Made by a program: the position numbers and the translations under genes
Shown here: positions 18,552 through 27,538 of the stretch, piece after piece
How positions within the stretch are numbered: position 1 is the stretch's first letter
How the letters are laid out: every line of letters begins with the position of its first letter
DNA from: Salinigranum rubrum
GTDB taxonomy: Archaea; Halobacteriota; Halobacteria; Halobacteriales; Haloferacaceae
Reading direction: 5' to 3'
Assembly (NCBI RefSeq): GCF_002906575.1
Contig: NZ_CP026309.1
Location: 3,410,001-3,474,000 of the forward strand
DNA: 64,000 nucleotides
The notes under the pieces: generated by a model
The model's database searches: none
What the model saw: the letters and a program-made list of their open reading frames with translations, nothing else
Told to the model about the DNA's origin: nothing

Positions 18552-20036
18552 ATGGACGACACATCCAAATATCTCATTCACGCGGCCATCACGGCGGACG
18601 GTATCGTCGAGCGGAGCGACGTCGTCGGGGCCATCTTCGGACAGACGGAGGGCTTACTCGGCGACGAGTTGGACCTCAGAGACCTCCAGCAGGCGTCGAA
18701 GGTCGGCCGGATCGACGTCGAAATCGACAGCGAGGGCGGGCAGTCGTTCGGCCACATCACCATCGCGACGAGCCTCGACCGCGTCGAGACATCCATCCTC
18801 GCCGCCTCGCTCGAAACCATCACGAGGGTGGGCCCCTGTCGGTCGGAGGTCCGCGTCACCGACATCGAGGACGTCCGCGAGGCCAAACGGCGGGAGGTCG
18901 TCGAGCGGGCGAAAGAGCTCCTCGCGGAGTCGTTCAGCGAGTCGATCATGACCTCGACGGAAATTCTCGACGAGGTACGCGAGAGCGTCCGCGTCGAGGA
19001 CATCACCGAGTACGAGGGGCTGCCCGCCGGTCCCAACGTCGTCGACTCCGACGCCATCGTCGTCGTCGAGGGGCGGTCGGACGTCATCACCCTCCTCAAG
19101 TACGGTATCAAGAACGCCATCGCCGTCGAGGGGACGAACGTCCCCGACGCCGTTGCGGACCTCACCCAGCGCCGCACCGTGACGGCCTTCCTCGACGGGG
19201 ACCGCGGCGGCGAACTCATCCTGCGCGAACTCGTGCAGGTGGGCAACGTCGACTACGTCGCGTTCGCCCCGGAGTCGACGTCGGTCGAAGACCTCGACCG
19301 CGGGGCGGTGATGTCGGCGCTCCGCGACAAGGTCCCCTACGAGACTTTCGCGGCGGGAGGCGACGACGTGGCCGACGCGGTCGTCGACACCGCCGCGGAC
19401 GACTCCACGACCGAGCAGACGGACGGTCAGGGGACGGAACCGTCCGGAGACGGAGAGGGAGAGGAAGACACCGAAACGCGAACCGGGACGGACACCGACT
19501 CCGACGACGGGTCGACGACGGCCGTCGCCGAGACCGACGGGGCCGGGACGGTCATGAGGTCGAACCCGGAGGAGCCGACAGCGTCGTCCGCCACTCCCGA
19601 ACCGGTCGAGCCCGGATCGGACGACGAGGCGAGCGCCACGGACGACGAGCGGGCGTCGACCGCGGAAGACGACGCCGAGAGCGACGACGAGACGGCCGCG
19701 GAGGGAGCCGACGACGGCGACATCGGTACCCTCCGGGGCGTCGCGCGCGACGTCATCGCGGCCGAGAGCGGCCGGGTCTGCCTGACCGACGACGCGTTCC
19801 GGGATGTCGCGTCGGGGCCGGCGGCGGAGGCGTTCGACCTCCTGAAGGACGCCGAGGAGCCGCCTTACGCCGTCTTCGTCGACGGCGAGGTGACACAGCG
19901 CCTCCTCGACGTGGCCGCCCAGCGCGGGACGGAGCACGTCATCGGGCGCTCGCTCGGCGAGTTCGTCAAGCGCCCGGTGAGTGTCCGCATCCGGACCGCC
20001 GAGCAGCTACTCGGACCGCGACCGGCGAACGAGTAA
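18552..20036 (+). CDS. dnaG: Archaeal DnaG-type primase
   Basis: Starts at ATG 18,552 ([20 protein letters not shown]). The TOPRIM domain at about residues 165-245 has its catalytic Glu173 in VVVEGRSDV and the DxD pair Asp215/Asp217 in FLDGDRGG. The N-terminal domain (1-160) and the C-terminal block (about 392-494, [20 protein letters not shown]) match archaeal DnaG, which primes RNA synthesis and also associates with the exosome. Between TOPRIM and C terminus is an acidic, low-complexity insert of about 110 residues (280-390), much longer than in non-halophiles. The 3' end overlaps the convergent acetyltransferase gene by 30 nt. Confidence 0.96.
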   Translation: MDDTSKYLIHAAITADGIVERSDVVGAIFGQTEGLLGDELDLRDLQQASKVGRIDVEIDSEGGQSFGHITIATSLDRVETSILAASLETITRVGPCRSEVRVTDIEDVREAKRREVVERAKELLAESFSESIMTSTEILDEVRESVRVEDITEYEGLPAGPNVVDSDAIVVVEGRSDVITLLKYGIKNAIAVEGTNVPDAVADLTQRRTVTAFLDGDRGGELILRELVQVGNVDYVAFAPESTSVEDLDRGAVMSALRDKVPYETFAAGGDDVADAVVDTAADDSTTEQTDGQGTEPSGDGEGEEDTETRTGTDTDSDDGSTTAVAETDGAGTVMRSNPEEPTASSATPEPVEPGSDDEASATDDERASTAEDDAESDDETAAEGADDGDIGTLRGVARDVIAAESGRVCLTDDAFRDVASGPAAEAFDLLKDAEEPPYAVFVDGEVTQRLLDVAAQRGTEHVIGRSLGEFVKRPVSVRIRTAEQLLGPRPANE

Positions 20037-20539
20037 GAGGCCGGGGCCGTCGTCGAAGAAGTCCGGAAGTTCTCTGGACACCTCGAACCCGAACCGCTCG
20101 TAGAGCGCCCGCGCCGCGTCGTTGTCCGGGGCGACGGTGAGCGTCACGGTCGCCCCGGGGTGCCGGGAGAGGAGCGTCGCGAGGAGCGCCGAGGCGTGAC
20201 CCTGCCGGCGGGCGTCGGGCGCGACGACGAGTTCGGAGACGTGAACCGTGGGGGCGTCGCCGTCGAGCGTGTCGTCGGGGGCGACGCCGGAGGGAGGGAC
20301 GCCGCCGTCGCCGGCGGCGGCGAGCAGGTATCCGACCGCCCGATCCGAAGTCGAGTTCGAATCGGCGTCCGAATCCGAGTCGTCGACGGCGACGAGACAC
20401 TCCCCGAAGGTCCCCGAAATCGCCGCGTCGAGGAGCGTCGGGGCGCCCTCGTCGAGGTGGCTCTGCAGGTCGTGGAGACGGGACTCGTCGTCGGGCAGGG
20501 CGTGTCGAACCGCCGGAGATGAGGGTGGGGGGCGGACAT
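20007..20539 (-). CDS. GNAT-family N-acetyltransferase (start probably broken by a lost base)
   Basis: The GNAT acetyl-CoA site is clear: [20 protein letters not shown] (pyrophosphate loop) followed by [20 protein letters not shown]. The N-terminal opening is problematic. The open frame can only start at 20,582, inside the upstream DUF92 gene. ATG 20,539, in a sensible place 14 nt after the DUF92 stop, is in another frame and is brought into frame by one extra base in the six-G run 20,527-20,532, giving [20 protein letters not shown] and about 177 aa. I prefer 20,539. The linker contains a Ser/Asp repeat ([11 protein letters not shown]). Substrate unknown. Confidence 0.8.
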
Positions 20540-20553
20540 CGGTTATCGAAGGG

Positions 20554-21900
20554 TCAGACGAGCAGGGCGAGCGCGGCGCCACCGCTGACGAGCGCGCCGG
20601 CGAGCGTCGCGAGGAGGTTGACGGCCTCGTTGCCGATGCGGTCGCCTTCGAGCGTCGCGCCGAGGAGGCTGTCGACGGTCATGCCCGCGACCCCGCCGGC
20701 GACGACCGTCGCGGTGACGAGCATCGCCGGGCCCGGAAGCGGCATGAGGAGGAGCGCGAGGCCGGCGACGAGCGCCGCACCGACGACGCCGGCGACCTCC
20801 CCCTGCCAGGTGACGCCGCCGTCGGTCCCGGGCGCGACCGGTTCGAGGGTCGTGATGAGCCGCGGGCGGTCGTAGAGGCCGCCGATCTCCGAGGAGAGGG
20901 TGTCGCTCATCGCGGCCGCGAGCGAGCCGGCGAAGGCGAAGCCGAACGCGGCGCTCACGGCGGTTCCGAGCGAGAACCGCGAGGCGGCGGCGAAGCCGAC
21001 GACGGCGGCGAACGCGACGGCGGCGTTGCCGAGCACGTTCGACGAGCCGCGGGCACCGTCGTTGTCCTCGGCGACGCCGCGGTCGAGTTTCTCCTCGTAG
21101 CGGAACTTCGTCGAGAGACCGCCGACCGAGAAGAACGCGATGAGAACGACGAACCAGCCGAAACTGCCGAGAACGACGGTGAGCAACCCGAGGATGACAC
21201 CCGTGAGCATCCCGGTCACCGAGGCGGTCCCGAGCGCGTAGGAGGCGTAGCCGAGCGCGACGGTGACGGCGAGCGCGAGCGCGATTTCGACGGCACCCAC
21301 GCTCGGGACGAGCGCGCCGAAGACCCACGCGAGGATGCCCGTCGACAGGAGCACGACTGGGTCGTCGCGTTCGTACAGCGCCGAGCGGACGAGCGCCGCG
21401 ACGAGCGTGACCACGGCGGCGACGAAGACGAAGTCGGGAGCGGCGTCGGCGAGTGCAGAGGGATCGGCCGCGTCAGCCACGACGGCGACGACGGCCTGTC
21501 CGGCGACGGCCGCGGGGAACCCGAGGGCGGCGAAGCCGGCGACGGTGACGAACGGACCCTCCCGTCGGGCGGTGACGAGTTGGCCGCCGAGGTTACCGTA
21601 GGTGACGCCCACGACGGTCGCGACGAAGACGGTGAGCGGCATCGGCTCGCGGGGGACGGTCGCGAGGAGCGCGAGGCCGGTCACGGCGAGAGAGACGCTC
21701 GCGAGCCCGTTGAGGCGTCCGTCCTCGCGGTCGCCGGGCCGGGCGAAGAGCTCGAACAGCGGCCCGTCGGTGATGACGAAGGCGGCGAGGAGCGCGATGG
21801 CCGCGAACGGGGCGGCCGCCGCCACGCCGAGGGCGGGTGCTGCGAGCGAGAGCGTGCCCACGGCGGCGAAGCCGCCTGCCCGCCGGAGCGTCGATGTCAC
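20554..21900 (-). CDS. DUF92 membrane protein (phytol-phosphate-kinase / TMEM19-like)
   Basis: GTG 21,900 is chosen because GTTAAGTG lies at 21,923-21,930, about 26 nt upstream (leaderless); the longer frame adds an Arg-rich leader. The 448-aa product has about 10-12 hydrophobic helices. DUF92 family features: GVTYGNLGGQLVTARREGPF, GGLSTKFRYEEK, AASRFSLGTAVSAAFGFAFA, SLAAAMSDTLSSEIGGLY and DGGVTWQGEVAGVVGA, the last two forming the conserved kinase-like loops of CDP-archaeol/phytyl-phosphate kinases (VTE6). It might phosphorylate an isoprenoid phosphate. The divergent neighbour is a UPP-synthase paralogue, supporting an isoprenoid role. Confidence 0.88.
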   Translation of the reverse strand: MTSTLRRAGGFAAVGTLSLAAPALGVAAAAPFAAIALLAAFVITDGPLFELFARPGDREDGRLNGLASVSLAVTGLALLATVPREPMPLTVFVATVVGVTYGNLGGQLVTARREGPFVTVAGFAALGFPAAVAGQAVVAVVADAADPSALADAAPDFVFVAAVVTLVAALVRSALYERDDPVVLLSTGILAWVFGALVPSVGAVEIALALAVTVALGYASYALGTASVTGMLTGVILGLLTVVLGSFGWFVVLIAFFSVGGLSTKFRYEEKLDRGVAEDNDGARGSSNVLGNAAVAFAAVVGFAAASRFSLGTAVSAAFGFAFAGSLAAAMSDTLSSEIGGLYDRPRLITTLEPVAPGTDGGVTWQGEVAGVVGAALVAGLALLLMPLPGPAMLVTATVVAGGVAGMTVDSLLGATLEGDRIGNEAVNLLATLAGALVSGGAALALLV

Positions 21901-21922
21901 ACCGCTTGCTTCCCCGGACGCA

Positions 21923-21930
21923 CACTTAAC
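21923..21930 (-). promoter_or_regulatory. TATA box of the DUF92 gene
   Basis: GTTAAGTG on the minus strand, 23-30 nt before the GTG start at 21,900; it decided the start choice. Confidence 0.5.
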
Positions 21931-22166
21931 GGTCCCGACGTGGATTCGACGGACTGAACCGCAGCGAGAGAGCGGCAGCCGTGCGAGTCGAGCGCGTGTT
22001 GACCCCACGGAACGGCCCGACCGAATTTGCACGAACGGACCGGGGCGTGTGAGCGCCGCGACGGGCGGCCGACGGAGCCGTGAGTCAGCGAACGGGACGT
22101 CGTCGGGGGAGCGAGCGAAGCGAACGGACCCGACGGGATTTAGTTCCCGGATAGAGACACCCAGTC

Positions 22167-22784
22167 GTGGGCCTGTACGACCGGTATCTCGCCGTCCGCC
22201 ACCGCCTCCACCCCGAGGACCCGCCGGCACACGTCGCGGTCATCATCACCGAGCGGGACCTGCTCGAACAGGGGGCGTACACGACCTTAGAGGAGTTCCT
22301 CTCGTGGGCGTTCGAGTACGGCGCCGAGCGCGTCACCATCTCGGTGAGCGTCCTCGACGAGGCCGTGGTGCCGACGCTCGAACGGGAACTCCTGGAGGTC
22401 GACGCCCCGCGCCCGCTCGCGGTGCGACAGCCCGGCGACACCGAGCCGGCGACCGAGCCCATCCAGGTGAGCGTCGGCCTCGGCGGGAAACACGAGTTCG
22501 CCGAGGCGGTCCGGGCGCTCGCGGAGGCGGTCGAGAGCCACGACGTCGACCCGGCGCTGATCGACGAGATAGACGAGACGGACATCGAGGACCGGCTGGT
22601 GTTCCGCGACGAACCCGACCTCGTCATCAAAACGGGGGCTGAGCGGCTCTCGGACTTCATGATCTGGCAGTCCGTCTACGCCGAACTGTACTTCACCGAC
22701 GTCAACTGGCGCGACTTCCGGAGGAGGGACTACCTCCGGGCCGTGCTGGACTACCAGAACCGAAACAGGCGGTTCGGGCGCTGA
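22167..22784 (+). CDS. Undecaprenyl-diphosphate-synthase-family paralogue lacking the catalytic Asp
   Basis: GTG start at 22,167 ([20 protein letters not shown]). At 205 aa it is shorter than UPP synthases. The fold matches cis-prenyltransferase: [14 protein letters not shown] (about 22-35) occupies the position of the catalytic HVAIIMDGNGRWA block, but the Asp-Gly-Asn is absent; later segments ([35 protein letters not shown] ending QSVYAELYF) parallel the RTGGERRLSNFLLWQ..Y.E block. The substrate loop is therefore preserved in part while the first catalytic acid is not. It might be a non-catalytic partner, like eukaryotic Nogo-B receptor, of the full synthase at 24,148. Inference. Confidence 0.85.
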   Translation: MGLYDRYLAVRHRLHPEDPPAHVAVIITERDLLEQGAYTTLEEFLSWAFEYGAERVTISVSVLDEAVVPTLERELLEVDAPRPLAVRQPGDTEPATEPIQVSVGLGGKHEFAEAVRALAEAVESHDVDPALIDEIDETDIEDRLVFRDEPDLVIKTGAERLSDFMIWQSVYAELYFTDVNWRDFRRRDYLRAVLDYQNRNRRFGR

Positions 22785-22900
22785 GCGCCAGCGAAGCGCG
22801 GGAACGTTGGAAGACGAGCGTGAGCGAGTCTTCCGGAAGTTTGGCCGGTAGGCCGAAGCACGTCGGGCTGTGCCCGACGGAGGTTCGGGCGCTGAGCGCC
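22771..22900. repeat. 19-bp direct repeat flanking a block of three hairpins
   Basis: GGTTCGGGCGCTGAGCGCC occurs at 22,771-22,789 (covering the stop codon of the preceding gene) and again, identical, at 22,882-22,900. Between them are three inverted repeats: GGAAGAC...GTCTTCC (22,809-22,834, perfect 7 bp), TTGGCC..GGCCGAA (22,841-22,857, one mismatch) and CGTCGGGC-TGT-GCCCGACG (22,861-22,879, perfect 8 bp). The 111-nt unit looks like an insertion that duplicated its target, or a tandem duplication end. No ORF is present. Confidence 0.75.
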
Positions 22901-22985
22901 GAGTGACCCGAGTGCGGATTTGCAAGCAGAGGTTCCTCACACTCGAAGCCGGAAGTGCCCGGCGAAGACCACTCCGACGACATCC

Positions 22986-24092
22986 ATGTCACCATCAGAG
23001 AACTTTCACAATCGGCTCGAGAGGGTATCGAACGCGGAGGCCGACGGACAGCATCTCGTCTCGCTGACCGTCCCGCCAGAAACGCCGCTCGAAGACGCAC
23101 TGGGACGAATCGAGGAGGTACACACCGACGCCGAGCAACTCGAACGCGACGAGGCCACCGTACACACCAGGGAGGCGCTCGAGGAGACCAGACGAGTCCT
23201 CAACGACTACGACGAAACACCGGAGAACGGGCTCGCGGTCTACGCGGGCGTCGTCGACGGCGACAGCGACGTACACACGTTCGACGACCTCTCCGAACCC
23301 GTGTCGACGTTCACGTTCGAGCGCGACAACGAGTTCGAGACCGAACCGCTCGAGGTCCCTCGCGACACCGCGACGTACGGCCTCCTGATCGTCGAGCACG
23401 GGGAGGCAGTCCTCGGTCGGACCTCGGGCGAGGGGACCGAGACCGTGACCACCGTACAGAGCGACACCGTCGAGGACAACCCGACGAGCGGTGAACTCGG
23501 CGACCGAGAAGCGGTGCAGCGGGACTTCTTCGAGGAGGTCGCCGAGCGGGCCGGCGTCGTCTTTCTGGACGAGGACCCCGACGAGGACTACCGCGAGGAC
23601 GCCAACCCGGGCCGAGCCGACATCGATCCCGTCGAGGGGCTGTTCGTCGGCGGCTCCAGCGTCACCGCGACGGAGTTCCTCGAACAGGGATACCTCGACC
23701 ACCGTCTGCAGAACCGCGTGCTGGCCGACGCCTTCTCGATAGCCGAGCCCTCCGACGGGGGCCTCGAACAACTCGCGGAGAAGGCCAGAGACCACCTCCA
23801 ATCGGCCGAGCGAGAGGAACTCGAGAGCCGACTGGGCCGACTCTTCTCCGAACTCGAGTCGGGCGAGGAAGCCGTCGTCGGGCGGGATGCGACGGACGAG
23901 GCGCTCGAGTACGAGGCCGTCGAAACCCTGCTCGCCTCCGAGTCGCTGGCCGCGGAGACGCTCCGTGCGTTGGAGCGACGGACGGTCGAGCAAGGTGGCG
24001 AGTTCGTCGTCGTGCCGACGGACGTCGACTCGCATCAGCGTCTCGAAGAGGAGGGCGCTGTCGGGGCAATCCTCCGGTTCGCGATAGAGTAG
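22986..24092 (+). CDS. Vms1/Ankzf1-like (aRF1-related) peptidyl-tRNA hydrolase family protein without GGQ
   Basis: Start at ATG 22,986 (MSPSENFHNRLERVSNAEAD); 368 aa. The middle domain follows the archaeal release-factor-like pattern (VSLTVPPETPLEDALGRIEE...LAVYAGVVDG), and the C-terminal domain ends with AVETLLASESLAAETLRALE and a Pro/Gly-rich tail (VVPTDVDSHQRLEEEGAVGA), like aRF1/Pelota domain 3. Family members release nascent chains from stalled 60S/50S subunits using a GGQ (or GSQ) loop. Here the equivalent segment (about 163-188) reads SGELGDREAVQRDFFEEVAE and I see no GGQ, so hydrolysis is doubtful. It precedes the UPP synthase gene convergently. Confidence 0.8.
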   Translation: MSPSENFHNRLERVSNAEADGQHLVSLTVPPETPLEDALGRIEEVHTDAEQLERDEATVHTREALEETRRVLNDYDETPENGLAVYAGVVDGDSDVHTFDDLSEPVSTFTFERDNEFETEPLEVPRDTATYGLLIVEHGEAVLGRTSGEGTETVTTVQSDTVEDNPTSGELGDREAVQRDFFEEVAERAGVVFLDEDPDEDYREDANPGRADIDPVEGLFVGGSSVTATEFLEQGYLDHRLQNRVLADAFSIAEPSDGGLEQLAEKARDHLQSAEREELESRLGRLFSELESGEEAVVGRDATDEALEYEAVETLLASESLAAETLRALERRTVEQGGEFVVVPTDVDSHQRLEEEGAVGAILRFAIE

Positions 24093-24147
24093 CGGGCTCG
24101 TCTCGGACTCGGAGAGACAGACGAGAACGCGCGCGGCGAACGAACGC

Positions 24148-25083
24148 TCAGTCCGCGGAGGCCGGTTCGTCGCGCTGGCGTTCGAGTTCGGCGTTGAGTT
24201 CGCGGGCCGCGGTCGAAGAGAGCTGTTCGCGCAGTCGGGCGGAGACGGTCCGCGCTTCGACCAACTCCGTCTCGGCGACTGCCCGCACGAGGGCCACCGC
24301 ACGCTCCGTCCGGGTGTGCCGCCACGACTCCTCGCGGGACTCGTACGTCCGAATCGCGCGGAGGAAGTCGGGTTTCGAGAACTCCGGCCAGTACGGCGCG
24401 CAGAAGAACACCGCCGCCTCGTTGCCGTTGGCGTGCCACGGCAGGAAGTTCGAGGTGCGCTCGTCGCCGCCGGTTCGAATAATGAGGTCGACGTCCCGCA
24501 CGGGCTGGCCCGCGAGGCGCGCGTCGATGGCGTCGACGTTCACGTCGCTCGCCGAGAGGTCGCCGTCGGCGACCGACCGGAGGACGTCGCGGGCGGCCCC
24601 GAGGAGTTCGGCCCGTCCGCCGTAGGCGAGCGCGACGTTCAGGTTGAACGAGTCGTACTCCTTCGTGCGCGCCTCGGCGTAGTCGACGGCCTCGCGGAGC
24701 CGGTCGGGGAGCCGGTCGATCTCGCCGACGGCGCGGATTCGCATCCCGTTGTCGTGGACGCGGTCGGCGTCGGCCAACTCGTACAGTTTCGCCTCGATGA
24801 GATCGAACAGGGGCTCGCGCTCCGCGGGCGGGCGCGAGAAGTTCTCGGTCGAGAAGGCGTAGATGGTGAGCTCCTCGATACCGAGTTCCTGACACCAGTT
24901 GAGCACCTGCTCCGTGGTCTCGGCGCCGGCGCGGTGACCGTCGGGCGCGTCGCCGCCCTGTTGCCGCGCGTAGCGTCGGTTCCCGTCCTGAATGATGGCG
25001 ACGTGGGTGGGTCCGTCCTCGATGGCCCGGTCGAGGTGGCGGACGTACGCCTGCTGTATCTGCCTCCGGACCCATCGCAACAT
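24148..25083 (-). CDS. uppS: Polyprenyl (undecaprenyl-type) diphosphate synthase
   Basis: Cis-prenyltransferase that elongates farnesyl or geranylgeranyl diphosphate with isopentenyl diphosphate to give the lipid carrier for glycosylation. ATG 25,083 gives MLRWVRRQIQQAYVRHLDRA and 311 aa. The catalytic Asp33 lies in HVAIIQDGNRRYARQQG, with the family blocks TIYAFSTENFSRP, NVALAYGGRAEL, DVDLIIRTGGDERTSNFLPW and AVFFCAPYWPEFSKPDFLRA all present. It is divergent from DUF5778 across about 105 nt. Contrast with the paralogue at 22,167, which lacks the catalytic Asp. Confidence 0.95.
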   Translation of the reverse strand: MLRWVRRQIQQAYVRHLDRAIEDGPTHVAIIQDGNRRYARQQGGDAPDGHRAGAETTEQVLNWCQELGIEELTIYAFSTENFSRPPAEREPLFDLIEAKLYELADADRVHDNGMRIRAVGEIDRLPDRLREAVDYAEARTKEYDSFNLNVALAYGGRAELLGAARDVLRSVADGDLSASDVNVDAIDARLAGQPVRDVDLIIRTGGDERTSNFLPWHANGNEAAVFFCAPYWPEFSKPDFLRAIRTYESREESWRHTRTERAVALVRAVAETELVEARTVSARLREQLSSTAARELNAELERQRDEPASAD

Positions 25084-25188
25084 TGGTCGCCCTTCTTTCC
25101 GCCGTCGATATGTGTCTTGTGTTCCAGAACGAACACGACGCGGGGCGGTATCGTCACCAGTAAATGCCCGTCTCACCGAGTCGAGCGT

Positions 25189-25596
25189 ATGGCAGACGTC
25201 TACGACGAGGACCTCTATCGGCGGACGAGGGCGCTCATCGAACCCGGCGACATCGAACTCGTCGGGCTCATCGTCCACACGGCCCTGGGGGGAGACGAAG
25301 ACCTCGAGATGCACGAACTCACCGTCGAACTCAACGAGATCATCGCCGACCACGCCGGCAAGGGCGAGTCGTACATCTACGCGGGCAACGACACCACGGA
25401 GTTCGCGTCGAACCAGTTCCAGGGCCTCACGCTCGAGGACGACGCGTTCGTCTGGGAGTGTCAGCAACTCCTTCGAGAGGGGACGTTCGACCTCGTCTTC
25501 TACTACGAGGCCGACATCGACCAGGCGGCGGTCGTCGACGCGGTCGAGACGCTCGAACACGTCGACCGGGCGACGACCGTCCGCGACGACGAGTGA
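25189..25596 (+). CDS. DUF5778 family protein
   Basis: ATG 25,189 (MADVYDEDLYRRTRALIEPG) gives 135 aa. A haloarchaea-restricted acidic alpha/beta protein with strands around LVGLIVHTALGGDED, GESYIYAGNDTTEF and FDLVFYYEADID. No active-site signature is seen and function is unknown. It faces the haem operon, whose first ATG lies 74 nt downstream, so it may also be read into that operon. Confidence 0.85.
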   Translation: MADVYDEDLYRRTRALIEPGDIELVGLIVHTALGGDEDLEMHELTVELNEIIADHAGKGESYIYAGNDTTEFASNQFQGLTLEDDAFVWECQQLLREGTFDLVFYYEADIDQAAVVDAVETLEHVDRATTVRDDE

Positions 25597-25670
25597 GCGA
25601 GAGGGACCGGTTTCCGATCGGTGAGAATCGGGACGAGACGCTTAACTGCCCCTCGCCCTGAAGGTCGCAC

Positions 25671-26780
25671 ATGAAGACGGTGGACGCGGAGTTGACCCCG
25701 CTCGACCGCGCGATCGTGAACGCTTTTCAGGGGGGGTTCCCCGTGGCCGAGCGGCCGTTCGAACCGGCCGCCCTGGCGCTCCGCGAGCGCGGCGTCGAGG
25801 TCGACGCCGACGGACTGGTCGAGCGCGTCCGCCACCTCGACGAGACGGGCGTCTTGTCTAGATTCGGCCCGCTCGTCAACGCCGAAGCCATCGGCGGCAC
25901 CGCGACGCTCGTCGCGATGCACGCGCCGCCCGAGCGCTTCGACGAGGTGGCAGAACAGGTGAACGGCCATCGAGAGGTCGCGCACAACTACGAGCGCGAG
26001 CACCCGCACCTGAACATGTGGTTCGTGGTGAGCGTCGCCGAGCAGGGGAACGTCGAGGAGGTGCTCGCCGCCATCGAGGAGGAGACGGGTCAGCCGACGT
26101 ACAACCTGCCCAAGGAGAGAGAGTTCCGCGTCGAGGCGAAGTTCCTCGTCGACGGGCCGGTCCCTGAAGGTGATATCGACCTCTCTCACCTCGGACCGGC
26201 GGTCGAACCGGAGCACAGAGCGACGCTCACGCCGGCCGAGCGCGACCTCGTCCTCGAAGTCCAGGGCGGCCTCCCCGTCACCGCGACGCCCTATCGCGAC
26301 ATCGCCGAGGCGCTCGGCGTCGAGGTCGACTGGGTGCTCGCCACGCTGAAGCGGTTCGTCCTCGAAGGCAAGATCCGACGGGTCGGCGTCGTCCCGAACC
26401 ACTACGCGCTCGGGTACACCGAGAACGGCATGACCGTCTGGAACGTCCCGGACGAGTTAGTCGACGAGGTGGGGCCGGCGGTCGCCTCGCTGGAGTTCGT
26501 CACCCACTGTTACCAGCGACCGCGCCACGAGGGCGTCTGGCCGTACAACTTCTTCGCGATGACGCACGGTCGGTCGGAGGAGGAGTCGGCGAAGCGGGTC
26601 GAACAGGTGCGCGAGCGGATGGCGGAGTACTGGGACGTCGGAGAGGCGGACTGGGACACGCTCTTTTCGACGCGCATCCTGAAGAAGACGGGTATCCGCC
26701 TCGACGAGCGCGCCGACGCGAACACGAGCGAGTCGGGCACCGGAGCCGAAGAGACCGAGTCGGCGACCGACACCGCCTGA
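25671..26780 (+). CDS. Siroheme decarboxylase, fused AhbA-AhbB halves
   Basis: Enzyme of the archaeal alternative haem pathway: it decarboxylates siroheme to didecarboxysiroheme. The 369-aa protein contains two Lrp/AsnC-type halves, each with a winged helix followed by a sensor-like fold. Half one (1-175) has LTPLDRAIVNAFQGGFPV and EHPHLNMWFVVSV; half two (about 180-345) has LTPAERDLVLEVQGGLPVTA, CYQRPRHEGVWPYNFFAMTH and RILKKTGIRL. The histidines after the second motif are in the region implicated in catalysis. In Desulfovibrio and methanogens AhbA and AhbB are separate genes; here they are a single fusion. Next genes complete the siroheme route. Confidence 0.92.
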   Translation: MKTVDAELTPLDRAIVNAFQGGFPVAERPFEPAALALRERGVEVDADGLVERVRHLDETGVLSRFGPLVNAEAIGGTATLVAMHAPPERFDEVAEQVNGHREVAHNYEREHPHLNMWFVVSVAEQGNVEEVLAAIEEETGQPTYNLPKEREFRVEAKFLVDGPVPEGDIDLSHLGPAVEPEHRATLTPAERDLVLEVQGGLPVTATPYRDIAEALGVEVDWVLATLKRFVLEGKIRRVGVVPNHYALGYTENGMTVWNVPDELVDEVGPAVASLEFVTHCYQRPRHEGVWPYNFFAMTHGRSEEESAKRVEQVRERMAEYWDVGEADWDTLFSTRILKKTGIRLDERADANTSESGTGAEETESATDTA

Positions 26781-26812
26781 GCCACGAACGCACCCATGAC
26801 CGAGCACACGAC

Positions 26813-27538
26813 ATGATCCCACTCGTTCACGACTTCACCGACCAGACCGTCCTCGTCTTCGGGGGCGGCCGGGTCGGCGAGCGGAAGGCGCGGCGGTTCG
26901 CAAGGGAGGCACGCGTCGTGGTGGTGAGCCCCGACTTCACCGACGCGCTCGCCGGCGAGCGGACGGTCCGGGAGGCGACGGCCGAGACGTGGCAGCCGCG
27001 GTCCGCGGCAGCGGGTATCGAACTCGTTCGCGACGCGCCGACGGCCGAGGCCGTCCCCGAATGGATCGACAGCGTCGACCCGGCGCTGGTGGTCGCCGCG
27101 ACGAACCGAGAGGAAGTGAACGCGGCGGCGGCCGAAGCGGCGCGGGCACGGAACGTCCTCGTCAACCGCACCGACCGGGCGGGCGAGCGCGACGTGGGAA
27201 GCGTCGTCGTCCCCGCGACGGTCGACGACGGGTCGGTCTCGGTCGCCATCACGACGGGCGGGGCCAGTCCGGCGCTGTCGAGGCACCTGCGCGAACGACT
27301 CGAAGCGGAACTGGACGGCGCGGGCGCGATGGCGGACCTGACGCGCGAACTACGCGCGGAACTGAAGGCGCGCGACGTCGCCCCCGCGGAGCGACGGGAG
27401 GCGATGCGTCGTGTGGTCCGGTCGTCGCGCGTTTGGAAGGCTTTACGTACGGGCACGACGAACGCCCGAAAAGTAGCAGAGGACGTGATTGGAATCGACT
27501 CTACCACCCTCGCAGAACAGGAGCCCGAGAGCCAATGA
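26813..27538 (+). CDS. Precorrin-2 dehydrogenase / sirohydrochlorin ferrochelatase (Met8/CysG-N type)
   Basis: 241 aa; NAD-dependent oxidation of precorrin-2 to sirohydrochlorin, possibly followed by iron insertion, giving the siroheme used by the upstream decarboxylase. The NAD Rossmann motif is VLVFGGGRVGERKARRFARE (about 14-33) and the family block SVAITTGGASPALSRHLRER (about 142-161) follows. It sits 32 nt after the siroheme decarboxylase and its stop overlaps the hemA start (ATGA), indicating translational coupling. A C-terminal region of about 60 residues is helical. Confidence 0.93.
   Translation: MIPLVHDFTDQTVLVFGGGRVGERKARRFAREARVVVVSPDFTDALAGERTVREATAETWQPRSAAAGIELVRDAPTAEAVPEWIDSVDPALVVAATNREEVNAAAAEAARARNVLVNRTDRAGERDVGSVVVPATVDDGSVSVAITTGGASPALSRHLRERLEAELDGAGAMADLTRELRAELKARDVAPAERREAMRRVVRSSRVWKALRTGTTNARKVAEDVIGIDSTTLAEQEPESQ

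Noticed and set aside
22167-25083. Two UPP-synthase-family genes as a recent tandem duplication
   Set aside because: The sequences differ strongly in length and core motif and are separated by unrelated genes; an ancient paralogy is more likely.
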